A DNA stretch of 64,000 bases from Caldilineaceae bacterium (GTDB lineage: Bacteria; Chloroflexota; Anaerolineae; Caldilineales; Caldilineaceae). The stretch spans positions 180,125-244,124 of the forward strand of contig JALHQH010000007.1 in NCBI GenBank assembly GCA_022842065.1, given 5' to 3'. Under the pieces are notes generated by a model, which was not told the DNA's origin, did not search any database, and saw nothing but the letters and a program-made list of their open reading frames with translations. A program made the translations under genes and the position numbers. Positions 37,001 through 44,367 of this stretch are shown here, one piece after another (the first letter of the stretch is position 1; every line of letters starts with the position of its first letter).

Positions 37001-37821
37001 TCCAGGTAAATGGCAGCGCGCCGGCAGCACCTTCGAATGTGCAGGTGACAGCGGTCGATGCCACAAGCATTTCCATCGCTTGGACTGATAATGCCGACAA
37101 TGAAGAGGGCTTTACGGTTCATGAAATCTCCACGGCTTTCGATGTGGGGGCCAACAGCGTTGCATTTACCCATGGCGGGCTGGCTCCCAACTCATACCAC
37201 TGCTACAGCATCTCGGCCTTCAACATCTATGGGCGCTCTGCTGCAACCGATTTGGTCTGTGCTACCACACCACCTGCCCCTGTCCAAGTCGAGTCACTCA
37301 ATGTGCGGGTGCAATTTGAACAGCGCGATGCCGGCGCGGGTCGTCAGCAAGATGTCCCCTTTCAGGTCACGATCAACGATGCGTCTGGGACGCAAACACT
37401 TTATCAGACCAGTGGATGGGGCTCTCCTCTCTCCATTCCAGATGGTAACTACGGTACAGCCACCTTACTGCCAAATAATCCCAATTTGGTCTATGGCCAA
37501 ACCTATCAGATCTTCGTACGCGGGGCAATGCATCTGAACCGTCGGGTGAGCGTGACGCTGACGGAAGGTATGCGTTTAGATTTAACCGATCCCGCCCTCA
37601 ATCCCAATGGGCCGTTGTGGGGCTGTGATCTCAATCAAGATAATCAGGTCACGATGACAGATTACAATATTTTGGTAGAGCATATGCAAGCGCATGATCA
37701 ACCCCCTTTAACTCCTGATCCGAACGTAAGCGCTTACCGCGCCGACATTGATGGTGATCATGTCCTCACTATCGCCGACTTGTGGATCTGTTCCGCCAAT
37801 ATGGGCAAAGTAGGGGACTGA
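34036..37821 (+). CDS. Mosaic secreted lipase-like protein with dockerin end
   Basis: 1261 aa, exported. Signal peptide about 1-28; DUF4114-like domain about 75-225 (ends GGDRDYDDITYNI); alpha/beta-hydrolase about 233-520 interrupted by a Thr/Pro linker (290-335), with nucleophile S373 in IIAHSMGGVI, FDSPHQGVP and probable H506 in DDHSSVWL. A PKD domain (about 665-750) ends in RIYLPLIV. Then come a Thr/Pro-rich region with seven 10-residue repeats (to about 900), a second PKD-like domain (905-990), an Fn3 domain (995-1078) and a C-terminal dockerin-like domain with two calcium loops (CDLNQDNQVTMTDY and ADIDGDHVLTIADL). The first two thirds are AT-richer than the end, which suggests fusion of two secreted proteins. 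Confidence 0.8.
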   Translation: MDYILRQCVLTVTVAIALLAVTSSAVLADPTPPFARLPILGDQDGSETPLVLRAPGFEMLPDVQTFRVAGEGIQDVTFDFVYRQATYNNEFGFIVVDNLEGTVNGRLPGDPDYLNFALARARVVFPSGSDAYTPDVTVQVNGGDILMFFIVQANTLQRLKENNPDNLRSRSPLAFFSLEKLNPDGVDHFVGFRNASQDITQFGFEDLTNGGDRDYDDITYNIKTVLLPSPVIEDRDIILILGIDSEGHCNGFHQWVPEYFDSQKGKDIIGGRVKIRNYYHFNYKGGGSYDCPTPTSTATATSGPATTPTPLTSPVPGATPIPLTPTFTPPPTITPVYYPTDTCDGIDKAANELLQLIKARGPDAPKVTIIAHSMGGVITAYLMAHEDTNWVRNHIGSVITFDSPHQGVPVTWPKALQSKCNLTGEDALLTLSLKQLDSSSDVIKIARKGATVGVPFFTLDATDSDIGFIEYVWRRWVKLDSALYFDRTRVCLSLSCEPPHSIKDDHSSVWLNALERKQDFILRQDKRPLVACAVLGASPCSIVEWPIISMPAPLFIDVDPGVLKLQLVSSKPSGANAATRNSLTDTTVQMKLISADGTTYGPDGAGPVAAYAASDTSEIYEVANPAPGQWRVEFSGENIPSQGVTLTIGTYVLDRVQLTPAPPFAYAGEAYTGTIGQPVFFDATGSWDSDGQVTNFAWDFESNGTFDFNSEERFVTYTYPSGFVGMVTIRVTDNDGNTSTAQSAVTVSSRIYLPLIVSSSSARSMLDAVSTPTTVLTVTRQPTGTPFPLSTALPTATFTPTFTPIATNTPVPPTFTVTPIPPTNTSLPTPINTPTFTNTPANTPTFTNTPANTPTFTNTPANTPTFTNTPANTPTFTNTPANTPTFTNTPANTPTFTNTPVNQPPVVNAGSAQTITWPATATLNGTVSDDGLPNGRLTILWQKVTGPGNVTFAPADQPQTTATFSTPGNYVLILIANDGALNEHALVAIQVNGSAPAAPSNVQVTAVDATSISIAWTDNADNEEGFTVHEISTAFDVGANSVAFTHGGLAPNSYHCYSISAFNIYGRSAATDLVCATTPPAPVQVESLNVRVQFEQRDAGAGRQQDVPFQVTINDASGTQTLYQTSGWGSPLSIPDGNYGTATLLPNNPNLVYGQTYQIFVRGAMHLNRRVSVTLTEGMRLDLTDPALNPNGPLWGCDLNQDNQVTMTDYNILVEHMQAHDQPPLTPDPNVSAYRADIDGDHVLTIADLWICSANMGKVGD
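36530..36740 (+). repeat. 30-bp in-frame tandem repeats
   Basis: Seven copies of a 30-base unit coding for TPTFTNTPAN within the lipase-like gene. Copies differ only at a few third positions (AAC/AAT, CCA/CCG), so the array is young or homogenised and its copy number may vary. Confidence 0.9.
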
Positions 37822-37825
37822 TAAT

Positions 37826-37998
37826 CTCATGTTACGCAGGGGACGCTGTCAGCAGATTTTGAGAACAGATTGAACGGATGCACCTTGACAAAATCCGTTC
37901 TACCGTTACTAATCGAACGGATTTTGATCATGCTATCAGCTAAATCCGTTCTCAAAATCTGCTGACAGTGAATCTAACTGTCCCCTGCGTAATATGAG
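37826..37998. mobile_element. 173-bp nested inverted-repeat element
   Basis: Outer arms 37826-37844 and 37980-37998 (19 bp, one mismatch), middle arms 37846-37866 and 37948-37968 (21 bp exact), and an inner hairpin CAAAATCCGTTC / GAACGGATTTTG. It lies between convergent genes and has no coding capacity. MITE-like or a large terminator. Confidence 0.6.
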
Positions 37999-38065
37999 TT
38001 AATAATGATAAATTTGGGGCAGCCGAATGCCAATCTACCGCGAAGCCGCTGCCTAACCCTTAGCC

Positions 38066-38962
38066 CTATCGATTGCGCGACTTCGGATCAAGCGTATCGC
38101 GCAGGGCGTTGCCGAGCAGGTTAAAGCCGAGCATTGTGATAAAGATGGCTAGGCCGGGAAAATTGACCAGCCATGAGGCGGTACGCATATAGCTGCGCGC
38201 ACCGGTGAGCAGCGCGCCCCATTCCGCCGTCGGTGGTTGTGCGCCAAGGCCGACATAACTCAACGCGGCGGTAGAGAGGACAGCGGCAGGGAAATCCAGG
38301 CTGGCTAACACGATGATCGACGAGAGAATGTTGGGCAAAATATGGCGGCGCATAATCCGATGTGACGGCGCACCGATAGCCACAGCAGCGGTGACATACT
38401 CCTGTTTACTCAGCGTCAAGACATTGCCGCGCACAAAGCGCGCCCAACCGGGCACATAGGCCAGCCCAATCGCAATCAGAGCATTTTGCAGACTTGGCCC
38501 CAACGTGGCGACAATCGCCAGCGCGAGCAAAATATAGGGGAAGGCCAACATAATGTCGATCACGCGCATGATGATGAGATCGACGGTTCCCCCATAATAG
38601 CCGGAGATCAGGCCGATGAGCGAACCAAAAGAGGCCGCAATCAAAACGACGACCACACCGGTTTGGATCGTCGTGCGCGCGCCATAGATGACGCGACTGA
38701 AGAGATCACGCCCCAAGTCGTCGGTGCCGAAAGGATGGGCGAACGCGGGGGGTAATAAGCGCTCGCGCACGTTGATCGCGTAGGGATCATAAGGCGCGAT
38801 CCATGGGGCGAAGAGTGCCATTAAGACCAAACTGAGGACAATCACCCCGCCAATCTGGGCGGCGCGGCGGCGAAAGAGATCACGCAAGACGAGGCTTACC
38901 CCACTGCGTTCGGCAATGAAAGTGGGCGGGGACACTTTGGTGGTGACCATTTGCTCATTCAT
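38066..38962 (-). CDS. Dipeptide/oligopeptide-type ABC permease (DppC/OppC)
   Basis: 298 aa with an N-terminal OppC_N segment (RRRAAQIGGVIVLSLVLMAL), the DPYAINVRERLLPP and FGTDDLGRDLFSRVIYGART motifs, and about six membrane helices. The coupling loop is YVTAAVAIGAPSHRIMRRHI. Its start overlaps the DppB-like stop by 8 bases. No ATPase genes of this importer are within the window; it may borrow them or they may lie elsewhere. Confidence 0.88.
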   Translation of the reverse strand: MNEQMVTTKVSPPTFIAERSGVSLVLRDLFRRRAAQIGGVIVLSLVLMALFAPWIAPYDPYAINVRERLLPPAFAHPFGTDDLGRDLFSRVIYGARTTIQTGVVVVLIAASFGSLIGLISGYYGGTVDLIIMRVIDIMLAFPYILLALAIVATLGPSLQNALIAIGLAYVPGWARFVRGNVLTLSKQEYVTAAVAIGAPSHRIMRRHILPNILSSIIVLASLDFPAAVLSTAALSYVGLGAQPPTAEWGALLTGARSYMRTASWLVNFPGLAIFITMLGFNLLGNALRDTLDPKSRNR

Positions 38963-39881
38963 ATTCGATTCTCGGGTCTAGCAGGCGGTAACTGAGATCA
39001 ATCAAGACATTGACGAGCACATAGGTCGTGGCGACCACCACGATGATGCCCTGCACTACGGGAAAATCCCGTTGCGAGATGGCTTGCACGGCGAGTTCAC
39101 CCACACCATGCCAAGCAAAGACCGCCTCGATGATGAACGCACCACCGAGCAGACCACCCACTTGTAAACCCAAAATAGTCATCGTGGGTACCAGCGCGTT
39201 GCGCAGCGCATGGCGCAGAATGACAACCGCACGGCTCAACCCTTTGGCGCGGGCCGTGCGTACATAGTCCGAGGTCAACACTTCGAGCATACTGGAACGG
39301 GCCACGCGCGCTTGCACTGTTGACGCGATTAAACCTAACGTTAACGCCGGCATGACCAGATGCCTGAACGAGCCGGAGCCCATGACGGGAAACCAGCGCA
39401 GATAGACGCCAAAGGTTTGGATCATCATCAGCCCAAACCAGAAGGCCGGCATCGAAAGGCCAAAGAGTGCAATAAACATGGTCAGGTTGTCGATCCAGCT
39501 ATCTTTATAGATCGCGGCCAGCACCCCTGTCGTTAGTCCAACTACTAAGGCCACGACCAAGCTGGCGGCGGCTAGAATGAGGGTATTTGGATAGCGATCG
39601 CGAATCTCATCCAACACTGGCCGCCGCGTGCGCACGGACTTGCCCAGATCCCCTTGCACCACCCCCACCACATACTGCACATATTGCAACGCTAAGGGTT
39701 TGTCTAGCCCCAGCTCACGGCGAATATCAGCCACCGTATCAGGGTCCGGCGGCACTTGGCCCAGGAACATGATCTCAATCGGGTCACCGGGGACCAGGAC
39801 GCGCATGAGAAAGACCAGCGTCAACACACCGATCACCACGGGTATAACAAAGAGTAAACGACGGATCAGGTAAAGTAACAA
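38955..39881 (-). CDS. Dipeptide/oligopeptide-type ABC permease (DppB/OppB)
   Basis: 308 aa, the first permease of the pair. It starts MLLYLIRRLLFVIPVVIGVL, contains the GDP motif (VPGDPIEIMFLGQVPPDP), and GLDKPLALQYVQYVVGVVQG followed by DLGKSVRTRRPV, a classic DppB segment. The coupling loop is YVRTARAKGLSRAVVILRHA. An octamer hairpin separates it from the binding-protein gene upstream. Confidence 0.88.
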   Translation of the reverse strand: MLLYLIRRLLFVIPVVIGVLTLVFLMRVLVPGDPIEIMFLGQVPPDPDTVADIRRELGLDKPLALQYVQYVVGVVQGDLGKSVRTRRPVLDEIRDRYPNTLILAAASLVVALVVGLTTGVLAAIYKDSWIDNLTMFIALFGLSMPAFWFGLMMIQTFGVYLRWFPVMGSGSFRHLVMPALTLGLIASTVQARVARSSMLEVLTSDYVRTARAKGLSRAVVILRHALRNALVPTMTILGLQVGGLLGGAFIIEAVFAWHGVGELAVQAISQRDFPVVQGIIVVVATTYVLVNVLIDLSYRLLDPRIEYE

Positions 39882-39907
39882 AGTGTAGCCTCACTGGAGA
39901 AACGGTG

Positions 39908-40022
39908 CGCGAATGGGGGACAGGGTGACAGGGTGACAGGGGGACAGGGGGACAAGATGACCTGTTCGGATTTCTTGTCCCCCTGTCATCTTGTCATCTT
40001 GTCACCCTGTCACCTTGTCATC
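39908..40022. repeat. Octamer repeat hairpin (ACAGGGTG type)
   Basis: Left arm of 8-mers ACAGGGTG x2, ACAGGGGG x2 and ACAAGATG. Right arm of TTGTCCCC, CTGTCATC, TTGTCATC, TTGTCACC and CTGTCACC. It lies between the substrate-binding gene and the permease gene and could reduce read-through into the permeases. Confidence 0.85.
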
Positions 40023-41654
40023 CTACTGGCTGATCCACACATCCTCAAAGTTCAGACCAAAGGTGGCATCATAGCCAAGGCCATTGACAGTGGCCGCCGA
40101 AGCGGTGATATACCAGTCACTGACGAAGGGGATGATGATCGCCTGCTCCAGGATATATTGCTGGAGTTCTTTCACCTTTTCCAAGCGCGTCGCCGGGTCC
40201 ATATCGGTCTCGGCGGCAACGAGCATGGCGTCCAGCGCTTCGTCACAGAAGAGTTCCTTCCAGCCGGGGCATTTAAAGAGCAGGGAGAGGATTACTGGCT
40301 CGTTCCAGGTCCAGCGCATGACATCAAAGTCAAATTCGGCCTTGGGCATCTCCGCAGACATGGTGCCGAAATCAGTCAGCTTGACTTCAATCTTAATCCC
40401 GATGTCGGCCATGTTGGCCTGAATGATCTCGCACTCGCGCTGCTTGATCTCAAAGGGATAGGTCCAACAGGTCCACGCCGCCGCGGTACCATCCTCAACG
40501 CCGGTGACGCCATGCGCTTCACGCGTGCCGTCGCCATCTTCATCGCGCCAGCCCAGCTCATCAAACATCGTCTTGGCCGCTTCAGCATCATACTTCATCC
40601 CAAACTCTTCCCCAATCGCGGGATCATAGCCGGGGTTGCCATTGGGGTAGGGGTTGTAGTTGAGTGAACCAAAGCCGCCATAGGCTCCGATCTGAATCGC
40701 TTCCTTGTCAATCGCCACGCCAAAGGCGCGCCGGAAGGCCGGATCATCAAAGGGCGCACGCTTGTAGTTAAATTCCAGAAAGTTAATACTAGCAGTCTCT
40801 TCGGTCGAGATAATCTGAAATTCAGGGTCGTCCTGGAAGCGGGAGACCGATTCGCGCGAAAGCCCTAAAATATTAATTTCGCCGGTTTCCATGGCGGCAA
40901 TGCGCGTACCGACTTCCGGCACATTCTTGAAGATAATGCCGTCCACATAGGGGGCACCTGGGTTGGTGCGATCCTCGCGGGCATTGACATAGTCGGGGTT
41001 GCGCACCAGGGTGATCTCCTGGCCGGCCTTCCACTCTTTGAACATAAAGGGGCCACTCCCGATCGGTTGCCGGCCAAATTCGTCACCGAGCGCTTCAACG
41101 GCGGTGGGCGAAATAATTCCAAAGTAGGCAGTGCTGGCGGCAAAATAGAAGGGCGCGTAGGGTTCCGAAAATTCAAAGGTGACGGTCTTATCATCGACGG
41201 CGGTCACTTTGGTAAGCGGGCCGGCCTGATCTTTGGCAGGCGCAGCAGTGGCCGGATCGAGCAGCCGGTTAAAGGTGAATTCGACTGCCTTCGCATCCAC
41301 TGGCGTGCCATCATGGAACTTGCGCCCCTCGCGTAGCACAATCGTGAGCATCTTGCTATCTTCGCTCACCGTCCAGGATTCGGCTAGCAACCCTTTGGGC
41401 AGCCCATCGGCACCAATATAAAAGAGTTCATCATAAATCCAGGCTTGAATGCTCGAGGCGGTCGCCATAATGGTCTTGTGGGGATCGAGCGAGTCGGGGT
41501 CTTCAATATTCGCCACCATAATATAGCCACCCTGCTGTGGCTCCCCGGCGGGTGCGCTCTCCCCGGTGGTTGCGGGTGCCCCCGGTGTGGCCGGCGCACA
41601 GGCGACCAGTACAAATAACAACACAATACCCCATAACAGCTTGCTTCTTTTCAT
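40023..41654 (-). CDS. Peptide/nickel-type ABC substrate-binding lipoprotein
   Basis: 543 aa SBP_bac_5 family protein. The signal peptide ends in lipobox LVAC. Family motifs are LDPHKTIMATASSIQAWIYD, LAESWTVSEDSKMLTIVLRE, GRKFHDGTPVDAKAVEFTFN and GSGPFMFKEWKAGQEITLVR. It likely delivers peptides or a similar solute to the downstream permeases. The real ligand cannot be read from sequence. Confidence 0.88.
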   Translation of the reverse strand: MKRSKLLWGIVLLFVLVACAPATPGAPATTGESAPAGEPQQGGYIMVANIEDPDSLDPHKTIMATASSIQAWIYDELFYIGADGLPKGLLAESWTVSEDSKMLTIVLREGRKFHDGTPVDAKAVEFTFNRLLDPATAAPAKDQAGPLTKVTAVDDKTVTFEFSEPYAPFYFAASTAYFGIISPTAVEALGDEFGRQPIGSGPFMFKEWKAGQEITLVRNPDYVNAREDRTNPGAPYVDGIIFKNVPEVGTRIAAMETGEINILGLSRESVSRFQDDPEFQIISTEETASINFLEFNYKRAPFDDPAFRRAFGVAIDKEAIQIGAYGGFGSLNYNPYPNGNPGYDPAIGEEFGMKYDAEAAKTMFDELGWRDEDGDGTREAHGVTGVEDGTAAAWTCWTYPFEIKQRECEIIQANMADIGIKIEVKLTDFGTMSAEMPKAEFDFDVMRWTWNEPVILSLLFKCPGWKELFCDEALDAMLVAAETDMDPATRLEKVKELQQYILEQAIIIPFVSDWYITASAATVNGLGYDATFGLNFEDVWISQ

Positions 41655-41700
41655 GTTTTAGCTTCCTTTGAATGTAGGTAACATGCGTAGTAACGACTAA

Positions 41701-41790
41701 CCCCACCCTAATCCTCCCCAAAGTGGGGAGGGGATCTAGCTGGGAGCCCCAGATTTCCTCCCTTAGCAGGAGCGGATTAGGGTGAGGTGG
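41701..41790. repeat. Imperfect inverted repeat with CCCCACCCTAATCC arms
   Basis: Left CCCCACCCTAATCC (41701-41714) and right GGATTAGGGTGAGG (41774-41787), with a smaller CTCCCCAAAGTGGGGAG hairpin inside. It lies between the beta-lactamase-like gene and the binding-protein gene. Confidence 0.65.
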
Positions 41791-41846
41791 CTTGGTAAAA
41801 TGCGAACGGGGGGATGGCATATTAACAGCAGGATCGGGGGCAAAGA

Positions 41847-43238
41847 TCACCATTCAGGGACTGGATAGGTGTAAACGTGACCAAGTTGGAGGCTGATAAC
41901 ATGGCCGGTTTCGTCCAGCGCAAAATGCGCCAACTCGCCGTGGGTATCAAAGCGTTCTTTGCTTTCGATACGGAAGGTGTGCTCAGCCACCGGTTTTAAC
42001 TTGGTCATACCCGCCAAGGGGTCGGGTTCGGCAGGATAGATAATGATGAGTTCGCCATTGTAGATCAACACCTGACTGTCGCCCCAAGGGTTACGATAGC
42101 GCCCGACATAGGGTTGCCAGCGCTCGGCTTGGGTATCGGCAGCAGGTGTGGGCGCAGCCGCTTTCAGAATGGCCGGGACAAGCCATTGAAAGATCTTATC
42201 GATGTAGATCAAGGGCATGCCATCATCGGCATTGGTCAACACAATCGCGCCGATTTTGTCAGCCGGTGCGCATTGCAATTCGGTGCGATAACCTTGGAGC
42301 GCGCCGCCATGCCCAACCAGGGTACGGCCATGCAAGCGCCAGAGATAGAAGCCCAGGCCCCGCCCGGCTGACCAATCATCATTGAGCCATTGAGCGCGGT
42401 GCATTTCGCGCAGGGATGAACCAGCCAAAACCTGTGCCCCCTGCCGTGGGCCACCCCGAAATTGGAGCATGACAAACTTGGCCAAATCTTCTACATTGGC
42501 AGCCATATTAGCGGCGGCGCCAATGCCTCGGCAGTCGGTGTGCAGGCCGTGGGTGCGCGTCCCATTGGGCAGGCGGCGACCATAACCAGTTGCCAACAAC
42601 GGGTGAGCGGCTGGTACCGTCTCGACAAAGGTATTGGTCATCCCCAATGGTTGCAAGATCTGTTCAGTGACATAGGTCGTGTAGGGCGTCCCGCTGACTG
42701 CGGCCACGATCTCACCGGCCAAGGTCAACCCCAGGTTGGAATATTTCCAATCAGAGGCGGTAGGAATGGCTAATTCCTGTGTGGGCAAGGCACTTTGGAT
42801 CGCTGCGGGTGTGGGAAATTCGTTGGTGTTCCAATAAGGGAAGGCGGCTTCGCGGGGCAACCCACCGGCATGGGTCAACAGATGGCGAATTGTGAGGGTT
42901 GGCGTGTCGGGATAGGGATTCTGGATCTGAAACCAGGGCAGATGTTTGGTCACCGGATCATCCAGTTGCAACAGCCCGGCGTCGCGCAGTTGCAGCACCG
43001 CCAGACTGGTAAAAAGTTTGGTAATCGAAGCAATGCGATAGAGCGTGGTCGGGGTCGCGGCCGTCTGGGCAGCCAGATCAGCATAGCCAAAGCCACGACT
43101 CCAGAGTAACTGCTGGTCATAGACAATCCCCACGGCCAGCCCAGGCAGGTTACGCTGTGCCATCTGGGCCTCTACCCAAGCCGTGAAAAGTGCCAGATTG
43201 GACGCCACTTCCTTGTGCGCAAGCAGGTCATTCGTCAT
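41847..43238 (-). CDS. Beta-lactamase-family serine hydrolase
   Basis: 463 aa class C/ penicillin-binding-like hydrolase. Catalytic motifs: SxxK as SITK in YRIASITKLFTSLAV, YxN as YSN in DWKYSNLGLTLAGE, and HxG in LVGHGGALQGY. A C-terminal beta-domain follows (about 370-463). No signal peptide is evident. It is just upstream of the peptide importer genes on the same strand, so it may act on an imported or recycled peptide. D-aminopeptidase, esterase or transpeptidase activity cannot be told apart. Confidence 0.85.
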   Translation of the reverse strand: MTNDLLAHKEVASNLALFTAWVEAQMAQRNLPGLAVGIVYDQQLLWSRGFGYADLAAQTAATPTTLYRIASITKLFTSLAVLQLRDAGLLQLDDPVTKHLPWFQIQNPYPDTPTLTIRHLLTHAGGLPREAAFPYWNTNEFPTPAAIQSALPTQELAIPTASDWKYSNLGLTLAGEIVAAVSGTPYTTYVTEQILQPLGMTNTFVETVPAAHPLLATGYGRRLPNGTRTHGLHTDCRGIGAAANMAANVEDLAKFVMLQFRGGPRQGAQVLAGSSLREMHRAQWLNDDWSAGRGLGFYLWRLHGRTLVGHGGALQGYRTELQCAPADKIGAIVLTNADDGMPLIYIDKIFQWLVPAILKAAAPTPAADTQAERWQPYVGRYRNPWGDSQVLIYNGELIIIYPAEPDPLAGMTKLKPVAEHTFRIESKERFDTHGELAHFALDETGHVISLQLGHVYTYPVPEW

Positions 43239-43441
43239 AGCGCGCTGGTTTCTCTCATTGTCAGTTTGTTGGGATATCGATGGCCGGGGTAATAGTTGAT
43301 GATACTTTATTATACAATAATACTACCTATCTTTTCCAAACGCATCGTGCACTCTGCATGACACTTAGTGACGATTAATGACAACTTTGCACCCTTGCTG
43401 ATCAGCAAGATACAGCTTGGCAACGCGTCATGCGCAATCGC
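43239..43441. other. Upstream region of the hydrolase gene
   Basis: An AT-rich patch near 43300-43330 (TTTATTATACAATAATAC) may hold the minus-strand promoter of the hydrolase. Nothing else is recognised. Confidence 0.4.
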
Positions 43442-43492
43442 GATCCACGAAGACACACTAAAGAAGCAGCCCTTCGGGTGTCTTCGTGGATC
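43442..43492. terminator. 15-bp hairpin
   Basis: Arms GATCCACGAAGACAC (43442-43456) and GTGTCTTCGTGGATC (43478-43492). Confidence 0.6.
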
Positions 43493-43536
43493 ACTTAAAT
43501 TGGTCGGTTCAAAGGGATCTTATGGATAACACAATC

Positions 43537-43598
43537 AAACCTGGCACAATCGTGTACTGCGCATCCCCTGATGCGCAGTACACGATTGTGCCAGGTTT
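43537..43598. terminator. Perfect 29-bp hairpin
   Basis: Exact arms 43537-43565 and 43570-43598 around CCCT. It lies in the gene-free stretch before the SRPBCC gene end. Confidence 0.75.
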
Positions 43599-43614
43599 CT
43601 CTGCTTTCTCTATT

Positions 43615-43780
43615 AGGGGGTTGCCATCCCACCCCGCCGTCAACGTGCCCAATGGGCACCCGGACTACGGGACAACGCCGGGTACCCCCCTCCCTTAGCC
43701 GGGTTTACCCGGCGTTGTTAGGTAGCCCTGTGGCTTTAGCCCAAGGCGATCTTGTCAACCCCCTGCATTCCGGTTGCGCC
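43615..43780. repeat. 165-bp dispersed repeat, copy A
   Basis: Highly similar along its length to 57431-57595. It contains an internal hairpin ACAACGCCGGGTA ... TACCCGGCGTTGT and the shared stretches CCCTCCCTTAGCCGGG and GGCTTTAGCCCA. Both copies end within 20 bases of the stop codon of a leftward gene, so both would form its 3' untranslated end. Confidence 0.8.
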
Positions 43781-43795
43781 AATTGGTCTAAACGA

Positions 43796-44254
43796 TCACA
43801 GTTGTACCCGCTGCATGTACGCAGCCAGTTGTGCTAATTCCTTGCGATAGATCATGCGCATGACCAGGCCGGTCGTCCACGCGTCGAACTGACCGACCAA
43901 CCCAACCTTGCGTTGCCAAACGGTTTTGATCTCGACGTTGCTCTGTTGGCCGTTGGCAACTGGCGTGACCGTAAAGGTGGTGGCTAGCCCTGTTTCCAGA
44001 TCCTCTTCCCTGAGCACGCGGCCCGGTTGTGGTTCGCTGACGATCATGTGGTTGCTGCTTTTGCTGCCAAAGACGTGAACGGCGGTACGAAAAATGGTGC
44101 CGGTCCCCTGCCCACCCTCTTCAACCACAAAATTGCGAAAATATTGGGTCGGCAAAATGTGGGGGTGATGGTTACGATAGTCGGCTAGCACGGCGTAAAT
44201 GACAGTGGGCGGTGCAGTGATGATGGCGCTTGCGCTTGCTTGCGCGGTTGTCAT
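43796..44254 (-). CDS. SRPBCC/START-like ligand-binding protein
   Basis: 152 aa polyketide-cyclase/dehydrase-like fold. The opening ASAIITAPPTVIYAVLADYR is the family hallmark, followed by beta strands and a long C-terminal helix (MIYRKELAQLAAYMQRVQL). Ligand unknown. No partner genes nearby. Confidence 0.8.
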   Translation of the reverse strand: MTTAQASASAIITAPPTVIYAVLADYRNHHPHILPTQYFRNFVVEEGGQGTGTIFRTAVHVFGSKSSNHMIVSEPQPGRVLREEDLETGLATTFTVTPVANGQQSNVEIKTVWQRKVGLVGQFDAWTTGLVMRMIYRKELAQLAAYMQRVQL

Positions 44255-44284
44255 AAAGTTACCTCGCAGTGTGATGATGGGGCC

Positions 44285-44353
44285 AAGCGTTCCGGGGACG
44301 AACCTGACGAATCGGGGGAAACGAACTTTTTTTGGTTCGTCCCCGGAACGCTT
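44285..44353. terminator. 20-bp hairpin
   Basis: Exact arms 44285-44304 and 44334-44353, located after the lipoprotein gene at 44368 and before the SRPBCC gene. Confidence 0.65.
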
Positions 44354-44367
44354 AGCCTGGCTGCTAT

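Noticed and set aside
39933..40667. A 244-codon plus-strand frame
   Set aside because: Begins in the octamer repeat and runs antisense to the substrate-binding protein gene.
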